Source of the DNA: Desulfosarcina sp. BuS5
Lineage (GTDB): Bacteria; Desulfobacterota; Desulfobacteria; Desulfobacterales; BuS5
Length of the DNA stretch: 64,000 bases
NCBI RefSeq assembly: GCF_028752835.1
Contig: NZ_CP087952.1
Location: 3,656,501-3,720,500, forward strand
Reading direction: 5' to 3'
Shown here: one piece after another, positions 39,801 to 49,842 of the stretch
Position numbering within the stretch: position 1 is the stretch's first letter
Layout: each line of letters starts with the position of its first letter
The notes under the pieces: model-generated
Told to the model about the DNA's origin: nothing
The model's input: only the letters and a program-made list of their open reading frames with translations
Databases searched by the model: none
Translations under genes and position numbers: made by a program

Positions 39801-40406
39801 GTTTCGATTAAGGAAAAAAAAGAAGGTTCTGCTGTCAGGATAGGCGGAATAATATCTAAAATCAAAACCATAAAAACAAAAAAAGGCGACTTGATGGCAT
39901 TTATAGCAACGGAAGATATGTTCGGTTCAATTGAAATAACCGTTTTTTCGTCAGTTTATTTAAAAGCATGCGATCTTTTAGTTGTTGATGTGCCAGTCCT
40001 GGTTCAGGGGCAGGTAGAAAAGGATGAAAACAGCATAAAAATTCTTGCTGACACAATTATACCGATGGAGCAGGCCGAGGAAACATGGACAGCAAGCATT
40101 CATTTTAAGTTGCAGCTCGAAGGGACTGAAAAAAGTCTTCTTGTCAAACTCAGGGACATTTTTAAAAGATATCCCGGCACATGCAATGGTTTCATACATC
40201 TTCTTGATGATAAAAAAACCGATACTATTTTTTCCATCTCCGATCAGTTAAAATTAAAGGCCTGCAAAGCATTAACCCGGGAGGTTAATCTGCTGACAGG
40301 ATATGATTCTGTTAAAACCACGTGCAGCCCTGCCGGATTACTCTCTCAAAATAATGACTACCGAGGGAAGACTCAAAAAAGGAGATATCATAATGCCGGT
40401 TCTTAA
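36861..40406 (+). CDS. dnaE: DNA polymerase III alpha subunit
   Basis: I start at ATG 36861, seven bases after guaB, giving MPENISPFAHLHVHTQYSLLDG; frames upstream lie inside guaB. The 1,181-residue protein begins with the PHP domain (HLHVHTQYS, ITDHGTMFG), followed by the polymerase core with the acidic triad region PDIDVDICINGREKVFQYV and YRPGPLESGM, then a helix-hairpin-helix region and an OB domain (GGIISKIKTIKTKKGDLMAF). It is the replicative polymerase subunit. Its end overlaps manC by 14 bases. Confidence 0.96.
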   Translation: MPENISPFAHLHVHTQYSLLDGAITIDALLGRVKKFGMESVAITDHGTMFGVVEFYEKAIKQGLNPVIGCECYVAPRSLTYKTVEDSKELSHLVLLAKNNEGYRNLCKLASIAQLKGFYYKPRIDKEVLKKYAGGLIGLSACLHGEIPRLIKKNQIEKADEAAIFFSKVFGEDNFYLEVQENGIELQDRVNHALLEMSQRLSLPLVATNDCHYLNREDSKAHEVLLCIQTGHTINDKDRFRFSTDQLYFKSQQEMIASFNDFPGAIEHTIEIANRCNNIEFDFKTYHFPKFDPSSEQTVDEIFEQKVKDGYNQRWKIISKKNPGIDKTVYDQRLEYEISIINDMEFPGYFLIVADFINYAKNNNIPIGPGRGSAAGSLVAYSMGITDLDPLEYGLIFERFLNPARKSMPDIDVDICINGREKVFQYVVEKYGGGDYVAQIITFGKLKTRAVIRDVGRALGIPLREVDSIAKMVPDVLNISLNDALEQEPNITALAESQSEINDLIQICRVLEGLTRHASTHAAGVVIADKPLVEYLPLYKGKKGEVVTQFSMKYVEKIGLVKFDFLGLRNLTVIADTISLVEQQGKTAPDVLNLDLEDQDTYRLLSSGETKGVFQLESSGMRDLLVRLRPECFEDIIALVALYRPGPLESGMVDDFVERKHGRKSVEYLLPQLEPILKETYGVIVYQEQVMKIAGVLADYSMSEADDLRKAMGKKIPEILAKHRDRFLKGAGKNGIDPGKAGMLFDLIEKFGGYGFNKSHSAAYALIAFQTAFLKAHYPVELMAAILTSEMHNIVHVVKYIDECRSQGIKVLPPDINESNRDFIIKDGKIRFGLVAVKNVGEGAIESICKTREQGPFTSIFDLCERVALKKVNKRVLESLINCGTFDSTGDSRSSMTAALEDAIEYGQRVQKEKADRQMSLFDMGDQAGKAINRPKLPKIEEWDEKQLLKLEKEALGFYISGHPLSKYQEIIDKFTDADAVSIKEKKEGSAVRIGGIISKIKTIKTKKGDLMAFIATEDMFGSIEITVFSSVYLKACDLLVVDVPVLVQGQVEKDENSIKILADTIIPMEQAEETWTASIHFKLQLEGTEKSLLVKLRDIFKRYPGTCNGFIHLLDDKKTDTIFSISDQLKLKACKALTREVNLLTGYDSVKTTCSPAGLLSQNNDYRGKTQKRRYHNAGS

Positions 40407-41763
40407 TTCTGAGCGGTTAAACACTTATGCCATTCTGCTTGCGGGTGGTACCGGAACACGTCTATGGCCAGTCTCCAGGGCGCTTTATCCCAAACAACTG
40501 GTCAGATTTATAGGTGAAGATTCCCTGGTTCAAAGCACAATAAAAAGGCTCTTCCCTGTATTGAATAAAGAAAAGGTAAAGATAGTCTGCGGCAGGGAGC
40601 ATTATTATGAAATTGCAAGACAGATGGATGAAACAGGTATAGAGTCTGGTGGAAAAGTTATTTCGGAGCCTTGCGGAAGAAACACGGCGCCTGCGATTTT
40701 GCTGGCTGCGTTTGATGTTTTGGCAACAGAAGATGACGCTGTTTTGCTGATTTTTCCGGCCGATCATGTTGTCAAAGATGTCAACGAGTTCCATAATAAG
40801 ATTAAATCAGCCATACAACTGGCTGAAGAAGGTTATATTGTGACCTTCGGAATAACACCCCATTATCCGGAAACAGGATATGGATATATCGAGGGATCAG
40901 AATCGCATACTTTCCATGATGACGCCCGGCAAATCAAAAGGTTTGTTGAAAAACCGGACAGGATAACCGTCGAAAAATATTTAAAAGCAGGTAATTTTTT
41001 TTGGAACAGCGGTATGTTTGCCTTTAAAGCATCTATCCTTATTGAAGAATTCAAAATTCATAAACCCGCTCTTTTACGAACAATGGAAGGAATATTCCAT
41101 AACAATAAGCCGGTCACTAAAACAGATTATGAGCGATTGGAAAATATTTCAATAGATTATGCCATTATGGAGCAGACAGACAAAGGCGTTGTCCTGCCTT
41201 CGGATTTCGGATGGAGCGATATAGGATCATGGAAATCACTTTATGATTTCCTTGAAAAAGACCATAATAATAATGTGATAGACGGTGATGTGATCGCACT
41301 TAATACTAAAAGATGTTTTATCAAGGGTCATGAAAGGCTTGTTGCTGTCTGTGATCTTGAAAATATTGCTGTAATAGAAACGCCGGATTCTGTATTTGTA
41401 TCTAATCTTGATAACAGTCGTGAAGTCAAAGCTATTGTAACAAAACTTAAAGAAAAAGAACGTCGGGAATACCACCAGCATAAATTTGTCCATCAGCCAT
41501 GGGGCATAGTAACCAATCTGGAACAGAAAGAGGGTTATTGCGTAAAAAGGCTTCTTGTTTATCCTGGAAAAAATGCAGAATTTGGTAATTCAGGTATAAC
41601 GCATTTTACAGTCACTAAAGGCTGCATGGTAATATCTTACGGTCGTAACAGCCAAGCCTGTAAGAAAGGTGAATCTGTTATGATTTCCGATAAAGTTGCT
41701 GTAAAAATAATAAATAATGATTCAAATCCACTATCTATTATTCAGGTGGAGATCGGATATTAA
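40393..41763 (+). CDS. manC: Mannose-1-phosphate guanylyltransferase / mannose-6-phosphate isomerase
   Basis: The ATG at 40393 follows AAAGGAG and yields 456 residues. The nucleotidyltransferase domain shows LAGGTGTRLWPVSRALYPKQ at residues 13-32, VIFPADH-like LIFPADHVVKD and FVEKPD with NFFWNSGMFAF. The last 110 residues are the cupin isomerase-like domain (RREYHQHKFVHQPWG, VTKGCMVISYG). The enzyme makes GDP-mannose for surface polysaccharides. The metal-binding cupin residues look altered compared with typical type II PMIs, so the isomerase activity is less certain. It is followed by a sugar aminotransferase gene after six bases. Confidence 0.93.
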   Translation: MPVLNSERLNTYAILLAGGTGTRLWPVSRALYPKQLVRFIGEDSLVQSTIKRLFPVLNKEKVKIVCGREHYYEIARQMDETGIESGGKVISEPCGRNTAPAILLAAFDVLATEDDAVLLIFPADHVVKDVNEFHNKIKSAIQLAEEGYIVTFGITPHYPETGYGYIEGSESHTFHDDARQIKRFVEKPDRITVEKYLKAGNFFWNSGMFAFKASILIEEFKIHKPALLRTMEGIFHNNKPVTKTDYERLENISIDYAIMEQTDKGVVLPSDFGWSDIGSWKSLYDFLEKDHNNNVIDGDVIALNTKRCFIKGHERLVAVCDLENIAVIETPDSVFVSNLDNSREVKAIVTKLKEKERREYHQHKFVHQPWGIVTNLEQKEGYCVKRLLVYPGKNAEFGNSGITHFTVTKGCMVISYGRNSQACKKGESVMISDKVAVKIINNDSNPLSIIQVEIGY

Positions 41764-41769
41764 AAAGAT

Positions 41770-42903
41770 ATGAAAGTACCGCTGCTCGATTTAAAAAAAC
41801 AGTACCAGACCATTAAGGGTGAAATTCTTGAATCTTTACATGAATTAATTGAAAGTCAGTATTTTATACTCGGGCCACATGTTGAGTCTCTTGAACAAAA
41901 TATAGCAGCTTATTGCCGGGCCGGATTTGCAACAGGTGTCTCCTCCGGCACAGATGCACTGCTGGTTTCCCTTATGGCTGCTGGTATACAACAAGGAGAT
42001 GTTGTTATTACAACACCTTATACCTTTTTTGCAACAGTAGGTTCAATAGCTCGTACAGGCGCAAGGGTTTTATTTGCAGATATTGATCCTGATACATATA
42101 ATATATCCCCAAAAAGTATTGAAAAAAAACTTGCGGGGCTTGACGATTCAGAAAAAGCCTCTTTAAAAGCCATAATCCCTGTTCACCTTTATGGGCAGTG
42201 CGCTGAAATGTATGAGATTTTGCAAATCAGCAAAAAATATAATCTTCTAATTATTGAAGATGCTGCCCAGGCCATAGGTGCTGAGTATCAAGGTACCCGT
42301 GCAGGGTCTATCGGTGATATGGGATGCTTTTCCTTTTTCCCTTCCAAGAATCTTGGCGCTTTTGGCGACGGGGGGATGGTAACAACAAATTCCGAGGAAC
42401 TCCATTATAAACTGTGCACACTCAGGGGCCACGGTTCTGATCCTAAATATTATCATAAATTGATAGGAGGAAATTTCAGGCTGGATGCAATTCAGGCTGC
42501 GGTAATCTCCATAAAATTCAAATATTTGGATAAATGGACTGCCGCCAGGCAGGAAAACGTAAATAGATACAGAGAGCTTTTTGCGGAAGAGGACTTAGAC
42601 GGCATGATTAAACTGCCGCTTGAAAAGGAAAAGCGGCATATATACAATCAGTTTGTTATAAGCCTGAAAAAGAACAGAGACGAACTGAGGCAATACCTGC
42701 AGGAAGCAGGCATAGGAACAGAAATCTATTATCCTGTCCCCATGCATCTGCAAGAGTGTTTTGCATATATGAATTATAAAAAAGGAGATTTCCCTGAATC
42801 AGAATATGCAGCGGAGCATACCCTGGCGCTCCCTGTTTATCCGGAGCTTTCAGATGACCAACTGGAATATGTGGTTACAACCATCAAGGAATTTTATACA
42901 TAA
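41770..42903 (+). CDS. DegT/DnrJ/EryC1-family nucleotide-sugar aminotransferase
   Basis: The 377-residue protein has VPLLDLKKQYQTIKGEI at the start, SGTDALLVSLMAAGI, VVITTPYTFFATVGSI and the PLP-binding Lys in FSFFPSKNLGAFGDGGM. These enzymes transfer an amino group to a keto sugar nucleotide in surface glycan synthesis. Position right after manC, as last gene of the guaB-dnaE-manC-degT run, supports a GDP- or UDP-sugar substrate, though the sugar is unknown. The gene ends where a diverged MITE-like element begins. Confidence 0.9.
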   Translation: MKVPLLDLKKQYQTIKGEILESLHELIESQYFILGPHVESLEQNIAAYCRAGFATGVSSGTDALLVSLMAAGIQQGDVVITTPYTFFATVGSIARTGARVLFADIDPDTYNISPKSIEKKLAGLDDSEKASLKAIIPVHLYGQCAEMYEILQISKKYNLLIIEDAAQAIGAEYQGTRAGSIGDMGCFSFFPSKNLGAFGDGGMVTTNSEELHYKLCTLRGHGSDPKYYHKLIGGNFRLDAIQAAVISIKFKYLDKWTAARQENVNRYRELFAEEDLDGMIKLPLEKEKRHIYNQFVISLKKNRDELRQYLQEAGIGTEIYYPVPMHLQECFAYMNYKKGDFPESEYAAEHTLALPVYPELSDDQLEYVVTTIKEFYT

Positions 42904-43031
42904 GATCTCCATCTGAATAATTGCACTGCGTTATGGGTCAAAACTTTCGGGAGACGTACTACCAGTACGCCTCCCTCGGGTTTTTACATCTATCCTTGTG
43001 TCAAAATCGGGTAATTATCTGAAAATCTATA
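42903..43031. repeat. Diverged MITE-like element, copy C, with a hairpin core
   Basis: Both ends resemble the 126-bp element (left AATAATTGCACTGCGTTATGGG; right GGGTAATTATCTGAAAATCT), but the middle differs. It is a strong hairpin with arms GGGAGACGTACT (42949-42960) and AGTACGCCTCCC (42964-42975), one mismatch, followed by TCGGGTTTTT. That arrangement can act as a terminator for the degT operon on the plus strand. Confidence 0.6.
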
Positions 43032-43048
43032 GTGTCGCATTAGGTGTA

Positions 43049-43819
43049 TCAGATTCTGACACCACCGCTAGCATCAATTGTAATACCCGTAATCATACCA
43101 TTCTCTATAATATAAAGAGCTGTATGAGCCATTTCCTCAGGTTCACCCATCCGTCCGATTGGAATTATTTTTTTCCACTTTTCAAGGGCTTCCGGTTTCA
43201 TATCCTTCATAACCATAGGCGTTCCTATGAATCCGGGGGCAATCGCAGCCGCTCTGATTTTGTATTTGGCAAGTTCTTTTGACCATACAACCGTCATCGC
43301 AGACACACCTGCTTTCGCAGCACTGTAGTTAGTCTGTCCCATATTGCCATGTCTGGCAATTGACGACATTGGGATTATAACCCCTCCGTTTCCGCAATTA
43401 ATCATCTGCACGGCAGCTTCCCGTCCTGTAAGAAATACTCCTGTAAGGTTAACGTTGATAATAGCCTGCCACTGCTCTAGTGTCATTTTTTTTACAACTT
43501 TTTTTGTTTCACGATCAGCTTTAACCAAAACGCCATCACGTAGAATGCCTGCATTCAGTACCGCCACATCCAGGCGTCCGGTTTCTTCAACTACTTTTTG
43601 CATCAACGCTTCAACATTATCTTCCTTGGAAACATCACAAGGGATTCCGATTGCCTTGCCGCCATTATCGATAATTTTTTTTACAGCCTCATCAATTGGA
43701 GCTGCAGGTATATCCGTTATTATCGAGGTTGCACCTTTGGATGCAAATAATTCGGCCATTGCAAAGCCGATTCCCCCGGCACTTCCGGTTACGACAGCGG
43801 TTTTTCCATTTAAATTCAT
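43049..43819 (-). CDS. Short-chain dehydrogenase/reductase, FabG/PhaB-like
   Basis: The 256-residue protein has the Rossmann motif [15 protein letters not shown], the NNAG-type strand [10 protein letters not shown], the catalytic Ser in [10 protein letters not shown] and the YxxxK pair in NYSAAKAG. It ends with the usual [11 protein letters not shown]. FabG/PhaB relatives reduce 3-oxoacyl thioesters with NAD(P)H; related Desulfobacterota proteins may act in acyl-CoA or aromatic degradation, so the substrate is undetermined. A GGAGTT ribosome site precedes the ATG. It stands alone, read opposite to both neighbours. Confidence 0.9.
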   Translation of the reverse strand: MNLNGKTAVVTGSAGGIGFAMAELFASKGATSIITDIPAAPIDEAVKKIIDNGGKAIGIPCDVSKEDNVEALMQKVVEETGRLDVAVLNAGILRDGVLVKADRETKKVVKKMTLEQWQAIINVNLTGVFLTGREAAVQMINCGNGGVIIPMSSIARHGNMGQTNYSAAKAGVSAMTVVWSKELAKYKIRAAAIAPGFIGTPMVMKDMKPEALEKWKKIIPIGRMGEPEEMAHTALYIIENGMITGITIDASGGVRI

Positions 43820-43955
43820 TTGTAACTCCTTTCTATTATTTAAGATTTATGAGTTTAAAAATATGAACAGATTGAAAACCAGTATCTAAATACTTAAAAT
43901 ACGAGTGATTGTCAATTCAAGATGGGATATTATTTTTTTACGCGTTTCAATCGTC

Positions 43956-43984
43956 TTGACTTTTTAAGAAGAACCGAATATTAT
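43956..43984 (+). promoter_or_regulatory. Sigma-70-type promoter for hisB
   Basis: TTGACT, a 17-base spacer and TATTAT lie 46 bases upstream of the hisB start. No other gene separates it from hisB. Confidence 0.7.
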
Positions 43985-44029
43985 TAAAGATTAAATTTTT
44001 TTGAAAAAGGTTAATATCATACATAAAAT

Positions 44030-44617
44030 ATGAAACGTACAGCTTCCATTAATCGTAATACTACAGAAACGCAAATAAACATTAGCCTTGATCTGGACGG
44101 GCAGGGAGATAGCAATGTATCTACCGGCATTGCTTTTTTTGATCATATGCTTATTTTATTTACAGTTCATGGTTTTTTTGATCTTAATCTTGCCGCGTCA
44201 GGTGATCTGGATGTGGATTTGCATCATACGGTTGAGGATGTAGGCCTTGTATTAGGCGGCGCTATAAACAAAGCCCTTGGAGACCGGAGGGGGATCAAGC
44301 GGTACGGGCATGCAGTTACCCCTATGGACGATGCGCTGACTTCAGTAACCATAGATCTGTCAAAACGGCCGTTTCTTGTATATAATGTTCCGTATACGAT
44401 AAATGCTTCAGGCATTTTCGATATCCAGATTGCTAAAGAGTTTTTCAGAGCATTTACAATTAACGGTGGAATGAATCTCCATATAAACGTTTTATACGGT
44501 GAAAACCAGCATCATATACTTGAGTCAATATTTAAAGCCACAGGCAGAGCCCTTGATCAAGCCTCTATGTATGATGAACGTATAAAGAGTGTGCTGTCAA
44601 CAAAAGGTTCTTTATAG
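44030..44617 (+). CDS. hisB: Imidazoleglycerol-phosphate dehydratase
   Basis: The 195-residue single-domain protein carries the metal-binding histidine motifs GIAFFDHMLILFTVHG, DLHHTVEDVG and NQHHILES, and the SKRPFLVY-like strand LSKRPFLVYNV. It dehydrates imidazole glycerol phosphate in histidine synthesis. It opens a small operon with a lipoprotein and hisA. Length matches stand-alone bacterial HisB. Confidence 0.96.
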   Translation: MKRTASINRNTTETQINISLDLDGQGDSNVSTGIAFFDHMLILFTVHGFFDLNLAASGDLDVDLHHTVEDVGLVLGGAINKALGDRRGIKRYGHAVTPMDDALTSVTIDLSKRPFLVYNVPYTINASGIFDIQIAKEFFRAFTINGGMNLHINVLYGENQHHILESIFKATGRALDQASMYDERIKSVLSTKGSL

Positions 44618-44634
44618 TTTATACAGGCTCCATT

Positions 44635-45306
44635 ATGAAAAAGATTTTTTCCAAATTGATGGCAGGTATGGCTTTTCTGGTGTTTTCAGCGTGTGCAGCG
44701 CAAGTAGATGACCCGGCTAAATTTTCTAAGACGGTTAAGATTAATAAACTGCTGATTTTACCTTTCAAGGATATGTCCGCTATTTATGGAAAGTCGAATT
44801 CTGTGCGGTGTCCTTTGTGCGGACGAGTCTATCTCACCGGAGAAGTGCCGAAAGGAGCCGCAGATTTTCTCACGGAACATCTTACAGGGATAATAAAAAG
44901 CCGTACTGATTTTACAGTTATCCCTGGAAATCACATTAATATCCTTTTACCCGATCCTGCATCCGGGGATGCTGCACAAAAGTCGGAACGTATGCTTTTG
45001 ATTGAAGCGGTACGTATTGCTGGTGCTGATGCTGTAATTTCAGGATATGTTTATCGTTTCAAACAACGTGTAGGAACAGCCTATGCCGCGGAATCACCTG
45101 CTTCTGTCGCTTTCGGCGTTCATATGATCAATGGCTCTGACGGCAGGATGTTGTGGTCAGGTCAAATCGATGATACTCAACATCATTTAAGCAATAATCT
45201 GTTTGAAATAGCCTCTTTTTTTAAGAGAGGGGGCAGTTGGGTCACCTCGGAAGAGCTGGCTGTCTTGGGTCTTGAAAAGATTTTTAAAAAATTTCCGAAA
45301 TCATGA
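44635..45306 (+). CDS. Putative lipoprotein of unknown function
   Basis: The 223-residue protein has a signal peptide ending in a lipobox-like FSAC (Cys20), so it is probably membrane-anchored in the periplasm. It contains a CPLC pair in SVRCPLCGRVYLTG that could bind metal or form a disulfide, a repeated AVISGYVYRFKQR and a MINGSDGRMLWSG strand, similar in outline to GNA1162/DUF799-type lipoproteins. I do not know its function. Its stop overlaps the hisA start (ATGA), a surprising partner for a histidine gene. Confidence 0.7.
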   Translation: MKKIFSKLMAGMAFLVFSACAAQVDDPAKFSKTVKINKLLILPFKDMSAIYGKSNSVRCPLCGRVYLTGEVPKGAADFLTEHLTGIIKSRTDFTVIPGNHINILLPDPASGDAAQKSERMLLIEAVRIAGADAVISGYVYRFKQRVGTAYAAESPASVAFGVHMINGSDGRMLWSGQIDDTQHHLSNNLFEIASFFKRGGSWVTSEELAVLGLEKIFKKFPKS

Positions 45307-46046
45307 TTATAATTCCTGCAATAGATCTTAAGAAAGGTAAATGTGTACGTCTTTTACAAGGACGTATGGATAAAGAAACGGTTTTTTCAGACGATCCTTC
45401 AGCCATAGCCCTTAGGTGGGAAAAAGAGGGAGCTGGGATCATCCATATTGTCGATCTTGACGGAGCCGTGCAAAAGCAGCCGGAAAATTTTGATTCAATA
45501 AAAAAAATACTTGAAAATATTAACATTCCAGTTCAAGTCGGTGGTGGCATTAGAGATGAAAGTACTATTAAAATGTACCTTGATCTCGGAGTAGCAAGGG
45601 TTATTATAGGGACAGAAGCTATAAAAAATCCAAAAATGGTTAAAAAAGCATGCAGAGCATTTCCTGACCGTATTATAGTCGGTATTGATGCACGCAATGG
45701 ACTTGTTGCTGTTGAAGGATGGACCCAAACGACCCAAATAAGAGCTGTAGATCTGGCAAAAGAATTTGAAAACAGCGGGGTGTCCGCTATAAATTTTACC
45801 GATATCCACAGGGACGGTATGCAGAGCGGACCCAATATTGAAGAGACTAGGCTGCTTGCAGAGGCGGTTTCAATACCAGTCGTAGCCTCGGGCGGAGTTT
45901 CCACGATAGAGGATATAAAAAATCTTCTTCCACTGCAGGAAGTCGGTGTCACAGGTGTTATTGCCGGCAGATCTCTTTATGCCGGTACCTTAAGCCTTAA
46001 AGAGGCTGTACAAGTATTACAAAATAGTTGCTTTAAGCAGATTTAA
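45303..46046 (+). CDS. hisA: Phosphoribosylformimino-5-aminoimidazole carboxamide ribotide isomerase
   Basis: The 247-residue TIM-barrel protein begins MIIIPAIDLKKGKCVRLLQG with the general acid/base Asp8, has PVQVGGGIRDE, GIDARNGLVAVEGW (second catalytic Asp) and VVASGGVSTIEDI. It opens the ring of ProFAR in histidine synthesis. hisH and hisF are not nearby, so the his genes here (hisC, hisB, hisA) are scattered among others. Translation is coupled to the upstream lipoprotein gene. Confidence 0.95.
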   Translation: MIIIPAIDLKKGKCVRLLQGRMDKETVFSDDPSAIALRWEKEGAGIIHIVDLDGAVQKQPENFDSIKKILENINIPVQVGGGIRDESTIKMYLDLGVARVIIGTEAIKNPKMVKKACRAFPDRIIVGIDARNGLVAVEGWTQTTQIRAVDLAKEFENSGVSAINFTDIHRDGMQSGPNIEETRLLAEAVSIPVVASGGVSTIEDIKNLLPLQEVGVTGVIAGRSLYAGTLSLKEAVQVLQNSCFKQI

Positions 46047-46050
46047 AGCG

Positions 46051-46075
46051 ATTAGGTGTTTCTGAAAATCTATAG
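46051..46075 (+). repeat. End fragment of the MITE-like element
   Basis: GTTTCTGAAAATCTATAG after hisA resembles the right end of copy C (TTATCTGAAAATCTATAG). Nothing else of the element remains. Confidence 0.4.
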
Positions 46076-46146
46076 TTAAGGTTTCATCATACCCCTGTCA
46101 TCTCTATCAATCTTGTCCTGCAAGTAAATTATGGAGGATGCTTTTC

Positions 46147-47988
46147 TTGGCGCAGTATATCTCCGAAGAGAAAATTTCCGAAATTATCAATGCATCAGAT
46201 ATTATAGAGGTTATATCTGATGTGGTTTTGTTGAAAAAGGCGGGTAGGGAACATATGGGACTTTGTCCGTTCCATGCGGAAAAGACCCCGTCGTTTACCG
46301 TTAACAGAGAGAAACAATTGTTTTACTGCCATGGCTGCCATGAGGGCGGAAATGTTTTTAATTTTTTGATGAAGCATAACGGGCTCTCATTTCCTGATTC
46401 CGCAAGAATGCTTGCCGGTAGATACGGTATAGATATACCCGACAGGCAAATGTCGGCCGGCCAAAAAAGAAGGGCAAATGAAAGAGATTACTTTATTGCC
46501 ATCAACAGGGAGGCCGGAGATTTTTTTCGGCGATCACTGCTTGAGACTGATAAAGGCAATAAGGCTTTATCTTATTTGAATAAGCGAGGGATATCGCAAG
46601 AAGTTATTAATGATTTCCGCTTGGGTTATGCTCCTGATGGATGGAATAATTTTGTAACATATTGTTTAAAAAATAAAAAATCATTAAGCCTTGTTGAGAA
46701 GACTGGTCTTGTTATTCCCAAAAAAGAGAGCAGGGGTTTTTATGATCGTTTCAGGGATCGAATAATATTTCCGATCATCGATATAAATTCCCGTATAATA
46801 GGTTTTGGCGGACGGGTTATGGACGATTCAAAACCCAAATATCTTAATTCTCCTGAATCTGTTTTGTATAATAAAAGCAGATCCCTATATGGCATCAATA
46901 TGGCAAAGGACGAATGCCGAAAAACCGGCATAGTCTATATAGTTGAAGGGTATTTCGACCTTATTGCGCTCTATCAGCACGGCATAAAGAATGTCGTGGC
47001 GACTCTTGGAACAGCTATGACTCTTGAGCATCTACAGCTGCTTAAGGGTTTTATTGGTAAAAATGGCAGGGTCCTGCTTGTTTATGATTCAGATGAAGCA
47101 GGGTTAAAAGCTGCCCAACGTAGCATCGGGATTTTTGATAAAGGATATGTTGACGCCAGGATTTTAAAACTACCTGATGGATACGACCCTGATTCATACA
47201 TTTTTAATTTTGGTAAAGAATCTTTTCTTCAAGCCTCATCCCGCGCGTTGGCAGTTATACCTTTTTTAATAGAGTCGGCCGAAAAAAAATATGGGCTTTC
47301 CACAGAAGGTAAAATCAAAATAGTTACCGAATTATCAAAAATTTTGGCATCTGTTAATGATAATCTGGTAAGGGCTATATATATTAAGGAATTGGCAGAA
47401 CGAACAGGCATAAGTGAAATGGCTATTATGGAAAGAATTAGACAGGCCAGGACAAAAAATCATACTCAATTTAACAAGCGATTTAAGCAATCGGGTGATA
47501 CTGGGGGACCTTCAGGTAGTGATGGCTGGAATAGAAGAGAGTTTCGTATAGAAAGGCATATTATATCTATGATGCTTCAATTTCCTGATATTTTATCAGA
47601 AATCAGCAAAAAGAATGTGCTGGAATATTTCGAGGATACTTCCTTAAAGGCAGTCGGAAGGATTCTTTTGCAACAAATGGGCGGTGCAGGAAAAAAAGTT
47701 TCTGAGGTTATTGCTCTTATTGATGATAAAGTTGAAAAAAACATTATTATTGCTTTAGCATTAAAAAAAGAGCCATGGGACCTTAATGCCAGAACCAGTA
47801 TGATTACCAAATTTGTTGACTTCCGGCGGAACAACAGAAATAATTTTATACTTAATAGCGTCAAAAAAGCTGAAGAGAACAATAATGATGAATTGCTCTT
47901 AAAATCTTTGATCGAAGGTAATCGCCGTTTAAAAAATTTAAAAGATAGCCAGGTTAAATTGAAAAAAAGAGGCCTTTACAATATTTAG
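46147..47988 (+). CDS. dnaG: DNA primase
   Basis: I prefer the TTG start at 46147 because GGAGG ends nine bases upstream; the ATG three codons earlier touches that site. The product (613 aa) starts [18 protein letters not shown]. The zinc ribbon is [11 protein letters not shown] with YCHGCHEGG, and the TOPRIM catalytic core includes [16 protein letters not shown] and [10 protein letters not shown]. The C-terminal third is the helicase-binding region. It makes RNA primers for replication. It is followed after 22 bases by rpoD, the conserved macromolecular-synthesis pair, without rpsU. Confidence 0.95.
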   Translation: MAQYISEEKISEIINASDIIEVISDVVLLKKAGREHMGLCPFHAEKTPSFTVNREKQLFYCHGCHEGGNVFNFLMKHNGLSFPDSARMLAGRYGIDIPDRQMSAGQKRRANERDYFIAINREAGDFFRRSLLETDKGNKALSYLNKRGISQEVINDFRLGYAPDGWNNFVTYCLKNKKSLSLVEKTGLVIPKKESRGFYDRFRDRIIFPIIDINSRIIGFGGRVMDDSKPKYLNSPESVLYNKSRSLYGINMAKDECRKTGIVYIVEGYFDLIALYQHGIKNVVATLGTAMTLEHLQLLKGFIGKNGRVLLVYDSDEAGLKAAQRSIGIFDKGYVDARILKLPDGYDPDSYIFNFGKESFLQASSRALAVIPFLIESAEKKYGLSTEGKIKIVTELSKILASVNDNLVRAIYIKELAERTGISEMAIMERIRQARTKNHTQFNKRFKQSGDTGGPSGSDGWNRREFRIERHIISMMLQFPDILSEISKKNVLEYFEDTSLKAVGRILLQQMGGAGKKVSEVIALIDDKVEKNIIIALALKKEPWDLNARTSMITKFVDFRRNNRNNFILNSVKKAEENNNDELLLKSLIEGNRRLKNLKDSQVKLKKRGLYNI

Positions 47989-48010
47989 AGTATGCAGGAG
48001 GCAAAGCTCT

Positions 48011-49777
48011 ATGGCTAATGAATCCGCTCATAAACGGGAAAATGCTACAGAAATAACCACAAAAGCATTTAAAAGTCTTGTCGCCAAAGGTAAGGTGGAT
48101 GGGTTTGTCACTTATGATGATATCAATAATGCCCTCGACGCTGATATCATAAATTCAGTGCAAATCGATAACATAATTATAATGCTTGAAGGGTGCAACA
48201 TAAAGGTTGTAGACAAGAATAAAGTTAAAAAAGAGAAAAAAAGTAAGAAGATACAACCTGTCGATATGCAATTGCATGACGCCGTTAATGAGGACTTCGG
48301 TGGAGTGGCGGATCCTGTTAAAATGTATCTTCGTGAAATGGGGATGGTTACCCTTTTATCTAGAGAGGGCGAAGTCGAGATCGCAAAAAAAATTGAACAG
48401 GGGGAACAGGAAGTCTTAAGGGCTTTGCTAGATACAAAAATAAGCCTGGATTGTATTTTGTTTTTTGCCGAGCGAATTAAAAGTGGAGAAATGCGCCCTA
48501 AGCATGTCTTACGAGATCTTGATGAGGGTGATATGTTTGTTGACGAAATACTGCAGACCGAAAAATTTTTAGAATTAGTAGGGGTAATACGACAAATAAA
48601 CGATCAAAATGAATCCTTGCGTGAAAAACTTTTTTCACCGGATCTTGATACTATGGATCGGCGCAAAACTATAAAGGCTATAGGTAGTGGAAATAATAAG
48701 ATATTTTTGCTGCTTAACAGTTGGCGGCTTGGAAACAGGGTTATCGATACAATAGAGGAGCGGATAGGTCAGGAGTTAGACTGGTTTATAACAAGGCATG
48801 ATCAAATCAAATATGAAGCAGATAAATTAAATATCTCTATTTCAGAACTTAGATCTGCGCTTGCAAATAAAGATTCTTTTGTCGAACTGTTAAGCGTTGG
48901 TTATGATCTTACACAACTTGAGATAGAATACAAGTTTTCAGCATTAACTAATATTGAAAGGGAAATAAGGGAAAAAGAATATGCTCTAAAAGCCGACCAA
49001 ACGACTTTAGAAAAAATTACCTCAAAAATTAAAAAAGGACGTTTCACGGCCAAAATGGCCAAGAGAGAACTTACCAAGGCAAACCTGCGCCTGGTTGTCA
49101 GTATTGCAAAAAAATATACTAACAGGGGATTGCAATTTCTCGATTTAATTCAGGAAGGTAATATAGGTCTGATGAAGGCGGTGGATAAGTTTGAATATCG
49201 CCGCGGGTATAAATTTTCAACATATGCAACCTGGTGGATACGACAAGCCATCACTCGCGCTATAGCCGATCAGGCACGAACGATAAGGATACCAGTGCAT
49301 ATGATTGAAACCATTAATAAACTTATACGAACTTCAAGATGCCTGGTTCAAGAACTGGGGCGTGAACCTAAATCCGAAGAATTGGCCGAAAAGATGGAGA
49401 TCCCGTTGGACAAAGTGCGTAAGGTATTAAAGATTGCAAGAGAACCTATTTCCCTGGAAACGCCTATCGGTGAGGAAGAAGATAGCCATCTTGGCGATTT
49501 TTTAGAAGATAAAAAGTTTATAATTCCTTCTGATGCCGCAGTCAGTCTCAATTTGGCTGAACAAACAAGAAAGGTGCTGGCCACTTTGACGCCAAGGGAA
49601 GAAAAAGTATTACGCATGCGATTCGGCATAGGTGAAAAAGCTGACCATACCCTGGAAGAAGTGGGGCAGGATTTTGCCGTAACACGTGAAAGGATAAGGC
49701 AGATAGAAGCCAAGGCCTTGAGAAAGCTCAGGCATCCGACCAGAAGTCGTAAATTAAAAAGCTTTATATCAAGGTAG
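48011..49777 (+). CDS. rpoD: Housekeeping sigma factor RpoD (sigma-70)
   Basis: AGGAGG precedes the ATG. The 588-residue protein has region 1.1-like N-terminus, region 1.2 ([20 protein letters not shown]), a non-conserved insert, region 2 ([40 protein letters not shown]), region 3 and region 4 with the helix-turn-helix [20 protein letters not shown]. It directs core RNA polymerase to TTGACA/TATAAT promoters, several of which I can see in this window. It ends just before a tRNA promoter. Confidence 0.97.
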   Translation: MANESAHKRENATEITTKAFKSLVAKGKVDGFVTYDDINNALDADIINSVQIDNIIIMLEGCNIKVVDKNKVKKEKKSKKIQPVDMQLHDAVNEDFGGVADPVKMYLREMGMVTLLSREGEVEIAKKIEQGEQEVLRALLDTKISLDCILFFAERIKSGEMRPKHVLRDLDEGDMFVDEILQTEKFLELVGVIRQINDQNESLREKLFSPDLDTMDRRKTIKAIGSGNNKIFLLLNSWRLGNRVIDTIEERIGQELDWFITRHDQIKYEADKLNISISELRSALANKDSFVELLSVGYDLTQLEIEYKFSALTNIEREIREKEYALKADQTTLEKITSKIKKGRFTAKMAKRELTKANLRLVVSIAKKYTNRGLQFLDLIQEGNIGLMKAVDKFEYRRGYKFSTYATWWIRQAITRAIADQARTIRIPVHMIETINKLIRTSRCLVQELGREPKSEELAEKMEIPLDKVRKVLKIAREPISLETPIGEEEDSHLGDFLEDKKFIIPSDAAVSLNLAEQTRKVLATLTPREEKVLRMRFGIGEKADHTLEEVGQDFAVTRERIRQIEAKALRKLRHPTRSRKLKSFISR

Positions 49778-49780
49778 CCC

Positions 49781-49809
49781 TTGACAAAAAAAACTTATAA
49801 AGTTAATTA
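49781..49809 (+). promoter_or_regulatory. Promoter of the tRNA-Met gene
   Basis: A perfect TTGACA and TAATTA are separated by 17 bases, three bases after the rpoD stop and about 34 bases before the tRNA. Confidence 0.7.
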
Positions 49810-49842
49810 AAACTCTTAGTATTTATTTTGGGTATTCATTCC

